Of a stretch of 64,000 nt of DNA, positions 60,687-64,000 are shown piece after piece (position 1 is the stretch's first letter; every line of letters starts with the position of its first letter). This DNA comes from an uncultured Croceitalea sp. (lineage in GTDB: Bacteria > Bacteroidota > Bacteroidia > Flavobacteriales > Flavobacteriaceae). The stretch spans positions 992,001 to 1,056,000 of the forward strand of contig CANMOV010000001.1 of assembly GCA_947499565.1 (NCBI GenBank), given 5' to 3'. The notes beneath the pieces were generated by a model that worked only from the letters and a program-made list of their open reading frames with translations, did no database searches and was not told where the DNA came from. The translations under genes were made by a program, and so were the position numbers.

Positions 60687-62393
60687 ATGAATTCCTTTAC
60701 TGATACCGCCAAATCTTGGTTAACTGATTTTTTTGATTCCGAAACAAAAAAAGAAATTCAGGATTTAATTGCTAATAACACACAAGAGCTAGAAGAACGA
60801 TTTTATAAAAACTTAGAATTTGGCACCGGTGGTATGCGAGGTGTAATGGGTGTTGGCACAAATAGAATAAACAAATACACCTTAGGAAAGAGCACACAAG
60901 GACTTAGCAATTACCTAAACAAAACCTATCCTAACCAAGAACTAAAAGTGGTTATTGCCTACGATTGTCGTCATAATAGTGATACCTTATCACAAGTGGT
61001 GGCCGAAGTGCTTTCCGCCAATGGAATTAAAGTTTTCCGTTTTTCAGAACTACGAACCACACCAGAATTATCATTTGCGGTACGTCATTTAAATTGCCAT
61101 GCCGGTATTGTACTTACCGCATCACATAACCCTCCAGAATATAACGGTTATAAAGTATACTGGACCGATGGCGGCCAAATTGTACCACCTGAAGACGGCG
61201 AAATCATTGCCGAAATTGACTCGCTATCTTTTGAGGATATAAAGTTTAATGCAAATCATAGTTTAATTGAAGCCATAGATACCGAAGTTGACGAAGTCTT
61301 TTTTGATGAATCTGTCAAAAATGGAAATTTTAATGCCGCCGGAAAGGACGACTTTAAAATTGTTTTTACCTCCATCCACGGAACTTCCATTACGGCTATA
61401 CCGGAAGTATTAAAAAGAGCTGGCTATAAAAACGTAACTATCATAGCGGAACAAGCAAAACCAGATGGCAATTTTCCAACAGTAAAATCCCCAAATCCTG
61501 AAGAACCAGAAGCTTTAGCTATGGCAATCGCAAAAGCTGAAGAGGTTGGGGCAGATATGGTTGTGGGGACGGATCCAGATAGTGATAGACTAGGCATTGC
61601 TGTTCGGAATTTAGATGGTGAGATGGAGCTTCTAAATGGCAATCAAACTATGGTATTAATGACCAAGTTTTTACTAGACCAATACAGGGCAAAAGGTTTT
61701 AAGGGAAATGAATTTATAGCTACCACTATTGTGTCCACACCTATGATGGAACAAATGGCTAAAGCATATGGCGTTGAATTTAAAACTGCATTAACTGGAT
61801 TTAAATGGATTGGTAAAATGATAAAAGATTTTCCAGATGCTAATTTTATCGGTGGCGGGGAAGAAAGCTTTGGGTATATGGTAGGTGATTTTGTTCGTGA
61901 TAAAGATGCCGTTACCTCCACCCTACTCGCTTGTGAAATTGCCTCCCATGCAAAAGCAAACGGAAGTTCGTTCTACAAGGATTTAATTGATGCTTATGTA
62001 GAATTTGGTTTCTATAAAGAGAAATTAATTTCCATTACTAAGAAAGGTATGAGTGGCGCTGAGGAAATAAAGCAGATGCTTAAAGATTTTAAAGAAAATC
62101 CTGTAGATACCGTTCAAGGTTCAAAAGTAGTTTGGATTGAAGATTATAATACTTCTATTTCTAAAAATGTGCAGACTGGAGAAGAAAAAGTGATTGACTT
62201 ACCAAAATCCAACGTTTTGATTTATGAAACTGAAGATGGCACACGCATTGCCGCCAGACCAAGTGGAACGGAGCCAAAAGTAAAATTCTACATGAGTACT
62301 AACACAACTTTAACCAAAGCCGAGGATTTTAAATCCGTAAATTCGCAGTTAGATTCCAAATTAGATGGAATTGTTGCTGAATTGAATTTATAG
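60687..62393 (+). CDS. phospho-sugar mutase (phosphoglucomutase/phosphomannomutase)
   Basis: A 568-residue alpha-D-phosphohexomutase. Visible: GTGGMRGVMGVGTNRINKYT, the phosphoserine loop LTASHNPPEYNGYKVYW near residue 150, the metal loop GTDPDSDRLGIAV near 295, the sugar-binding GGGEESFGYMVGDFVRDKDA near 390 and the phosphate-binding RPSGTEPKVKFYMS at the C-terminus. All four domains are complete. It interconverts hexose 1- and 6-phosphates; glucose, mannose or glucosamine specificity is not settled. It lies 3 bases before the ABC exporter gene and probably shares its transcript. Confidence 0.94.
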   Translation: MNSFTDTAKSWLTDFFDSETKKEIQDLIANNTQELEERFYKNLEFGTGGMRGVMGVGTNRINKYTLGKSTQGLSNYLNKTYPNQELKVVIAYDCRHNSDTLSQVVAEVLSANGIKVFRFSELRTTPELSFAVRHLNCHAGIVLTASHNPPEYNGYKVYWTDGGQIVPPEDGEIIAEIDSLSFEDIKFNANHSLIEAIDTEVDEVFFDESVKNGNFNAAGKDDFKIVFTSIHGTSITAIPEVLKRAGYKNVTIIAEQAKPDGNFPTVKSPNPEEPEALAMAIAKAEEVGADMVVGTDPDSDRLGIAVRNLDGEMELLNGNQTMVLMTKFLLDQYRAKGFKGNEFIATTIVSTPMMEQMAKAYGVEFKTALTGFKWIGKMIKDFPDANFIGGGEESFGYMVGDFVRDKDAVTSTLLACEIASHAKANGSSFYKDLIDAYVEFGFYKEKLISITKKGMSGAEEIKQMLKDFKENPVDTVQGSKVVWIEDYNTSISKNVQTGEEKVIDLPKSNVLIYETEDGTRIAARPSGTEPKVKFYMSTNTTLTKAEDFKSVNSQLDSKLDGIVAELNL

Positions 62394-62396
62394 TGA

Positions 62397-64000
62397 ATGA
62401 ATTACTTTAAAAAGATTTTACGGTTTGCGATACCCTATCGCAAATACGGATTCCTCAATATATTTTTTAATATTCTTTACGCTTTATTTAGTGCGCTATC
62501 ATTTGCAGCATTAATACCTATGCTAGATGTGCTTTTTAAGCCTGAACAAAAGATTTACAAAGAACCTATTTACAATGGTTTTGCTGGGCTCAAAGACTAC
62601 CTACAAGAATATATTAATTATAGAGTTACTGCCTACTCTGGTGATGATGATATGAAAGGCCTTGTATTGGTTGTTGGATTAGTTTTAGTATTATTCCTTT
62701 TTAAAAATGTATTCAACTATTTAGCGATGTTTTTTATAACCTTCCTAAGGAATGGTGTTTTAAAAGACATTCGTAATAATATGTACAAAAAAATTGTAGA
62801 TCTACCGATCTCTTTCTTCTCTGAAAAACGAAAAGGAGATGTTATTGCAAGGATAACTTCAGATGTTTTAGAAATTCAACATTCCTTTTTATCTGTACTA
62901 GAACTTATCGTTAGAGAACCACTTACCATATTTTTCACTATTCTAATTATGTTTGGTATTAGCACCAAGCTTACCGTTTTTGTTTTTGTTTTTATACCTA
63001 TTGCTGGTATGATTATTTCAAGAATTGGTAAATCTTTAAAAAAGAAATCAGATAGAGTACAAAAAGAACAAGGGGAATTTTTATCTATTGTAGAAGAAAC
63101 TTTAGGGGGACTTCGAGTGGTAAAAGCTTTTAATTCAGAATCCCGTTTTTATCAGACATTTAAGAACTCAACAGAGCGTTTTTTTAAATTTTCTAATAGT
63201 TTATTAAATCGCCAAAATTTGGCATCTCCGACGGGAGAGTTTTTAGGGATTCTAGTTATTGGAGTATTACTTTGGTTTGGAGGTAAAATGGTGTTGGTTG
63301 ATAAAACCTTGGATGCCTCATCTTTTATTGCCTATATGGGGCTAGCATATAATATTCTAACTCCAGCAAAAGCCATTAGCAAAGCTTCATACGGTGTTAA
63401 AAAGGGAAATGCCGCCGCAGAACGAGTTCTTGAAATCTTAGAGACAGAGAACCCAATAAAAGATATACCATCTGCCCTAGAGAAAGCTGAATTTGAACAA
63501 GCTATAACCTTAAACAATATCAGTTTTAAGTATGAAGATGACTATGTTCTTAAAAATTTCAATCTAAAAGTAAGTAAAGGTCATACTGTAGCTTTAGTCG
63601 GGCAATCTGGAAGCGGGAAAAGTACTATTGCCAACTTAGTCACTCGTTTTTATGATGTAAATGACGGAGAAATCTTAGTTGACGATATAAACATCAAAAA
63701 CATCAAAAAGAAATCACTAAGAGGTCTTATGGGCTTAGTTACTCAAGATTCTATTTTATTTAATGATTCCGTTAGAAAGAATATTGGATTGGGTAAAGAA
63801 AATGCTAGTGATGATGAAATCATAGAGGCTGCAAAAATTGCTAATGCCCATGATTTTATTATGGAGCTACCCGAAGCTTACGAAACCAATATTGGCGATA
63901 GCGGAAATAAACTAAGTGGAGGGCAAAAACAACGTTTATCTATTGCAAGAGCTGTTTTAAAAAACCCTCCTATCATGATTTTAGATGAGGCTACCTCAGC
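62397..64000 (+). CDS. MsbA-like ABC transporter ATP-binding protein/permease (3' end outside window)
   Basis: The first ~534 residues of a fused permease-ATPase. The transmembrane domain has about six helices (LSFAALIPMLDVLF, GLVLVVGLVLVLFLF, ELIVREPLTIFFTILIMFGI, FLGILVIGVLLWFGG). The ATPase shows Walker A LVGQSGSGKSTI near 400, the Q-loop LVTQDSILF, the signature LSGGQKQRLSIARAV near 505 and Walker B IMILDEATS at the window edge. It is closest to lipid A or polysaccharide flippases. The ATG overlaps no other start and follows the mutase stop by three bases. Only the last part (about 60 residues) is missing. Confidence 0.93.
   Translation, partial: MNYFKKILRFAIPYRKYGFLNIFFNILYALFSALSFAALIPMLDVLFKPEQKIYKEPIYNGFAGLKDYLQEYINYRVTAYSGDDDMKGLVLVVGLVLVLFLFKNVFNYLAMFFITFLRNGVLKDIRNNMYKKIVDLPISFFSEKRKGDVIARITSDVLEIQHSFLSVLELIVREPLTIFFTILIMFGISTKLTVFVFVFIPIAGMIISRIGKSLKKKSDRVQKEQGEFLSIVEETLGGLRVVKAFNSESRFYQTFKNSTERFFKFSNSLLNRQNLASPTGEFLGILVIGVLLWFGGKMVLVDKTLDASSFIAYMGLAYNILTPAKAISKASYGVKKGNAAAERVLEILETENPIKDIPSALEKAEFEQAITLNNISFKYEDDYVLKNFNLKVSKGHTVALVGQSGSGKSTIANLVTRFYDVNDGEILVDDINIKNIKKKSLRGLMGLVTQDSILFNDSVRKNIGLGKENASDDEIIEAAKIANAHDFIMELPEAYETNIGDSGNKLSGGQKQRLSIARAVLKNPPIMILDEATS

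Overview
The window is about 64 kb of AT-rich chromosome from a member of the Bacteroidota, almost certainly a marine Flavobacteriaceae (Maribacter/Zobellia/Cellulophaga-like). Evidence: promoters of the form TTG-N19/20-TAnnTTTG, A-rich ribosome binding regions, DUF4249, DUF4294, DUF4252, DUF6095, DUF6263 and DUF6495 proteins, a SerB-SerA fusion, a short CarB without the C-terminal regulatory domain, a B12-type TonB receptor, and the S6-S18-L9 ribosomal operon. Nearly everything is core chromosome. I see no tRNA or rRNA gene, CRISPR array, transposase, phage or conventional defence island.

Layout: 1-2.9 kb, end of a DUF4249 gene, a GntP permease and two small conserved genes. 3-6.6 kb, M42 aminopeptidase, NUDIX hydrolase, hisS, DUF6495. 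6.6-7.8 kb, rpsF-rpsR-rplI with its own promoter and terminator. 8-13.4 kb, a LytTR regulator facing a nadC-yihY-DUF2147-priA operon. 13.5-16.2 kb, rlmH and the serine-synthesis fusion, separated by small repeats. 16.4-19.4 kb, accessory-looking alpha/beta hydrolases and a membrane methyltransferase. 19.4-26.4 kb, rdgB, a DEAD-box helicase with a GC-rich leader, a lipoprotein amylase and an M61 peptidase. 26.4-31.2 kb, small enzymes, a Zn-less sirtuin and purB. 31.4-36.7 kb, MscS channel, a sigma/anti-sigma-like/3x DUF4252 operon and an S41 protease. 36.7-42.3 kb, cobalamin uptake: riboswitch-controlled TonB receptor divergent from a BtuFCD-type ABC transporter. 42.3-48.8 kb, rmuC, a thioesterase and the oxidative pentose phosphate genes (zwf-pgl divergent from gnd). 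49-52.2 kb, carB and rpmH. 52.3-64 kb, envelope proteins, mtaB, a GlmU-like protein, rpmE2, a glycosyltransferase, a phosphohexomutase and the start of an MsbA-like ABC exporter.

How the genes work together: the clearest modules are cobalamin import, NADPH production by the oxidative pentose phosphate pathway, serine synthesis on one polypeptide, and the ECF sigma/DUF4252 operon, whose job is unknown. The most interesting unexplained features are that sigma operon with a candidate autoregulatory promoter, the structured leader of the helicase, and a small repeat family, one copy of which lies inside the extended reading frame of the B12-binding lipoprotein.
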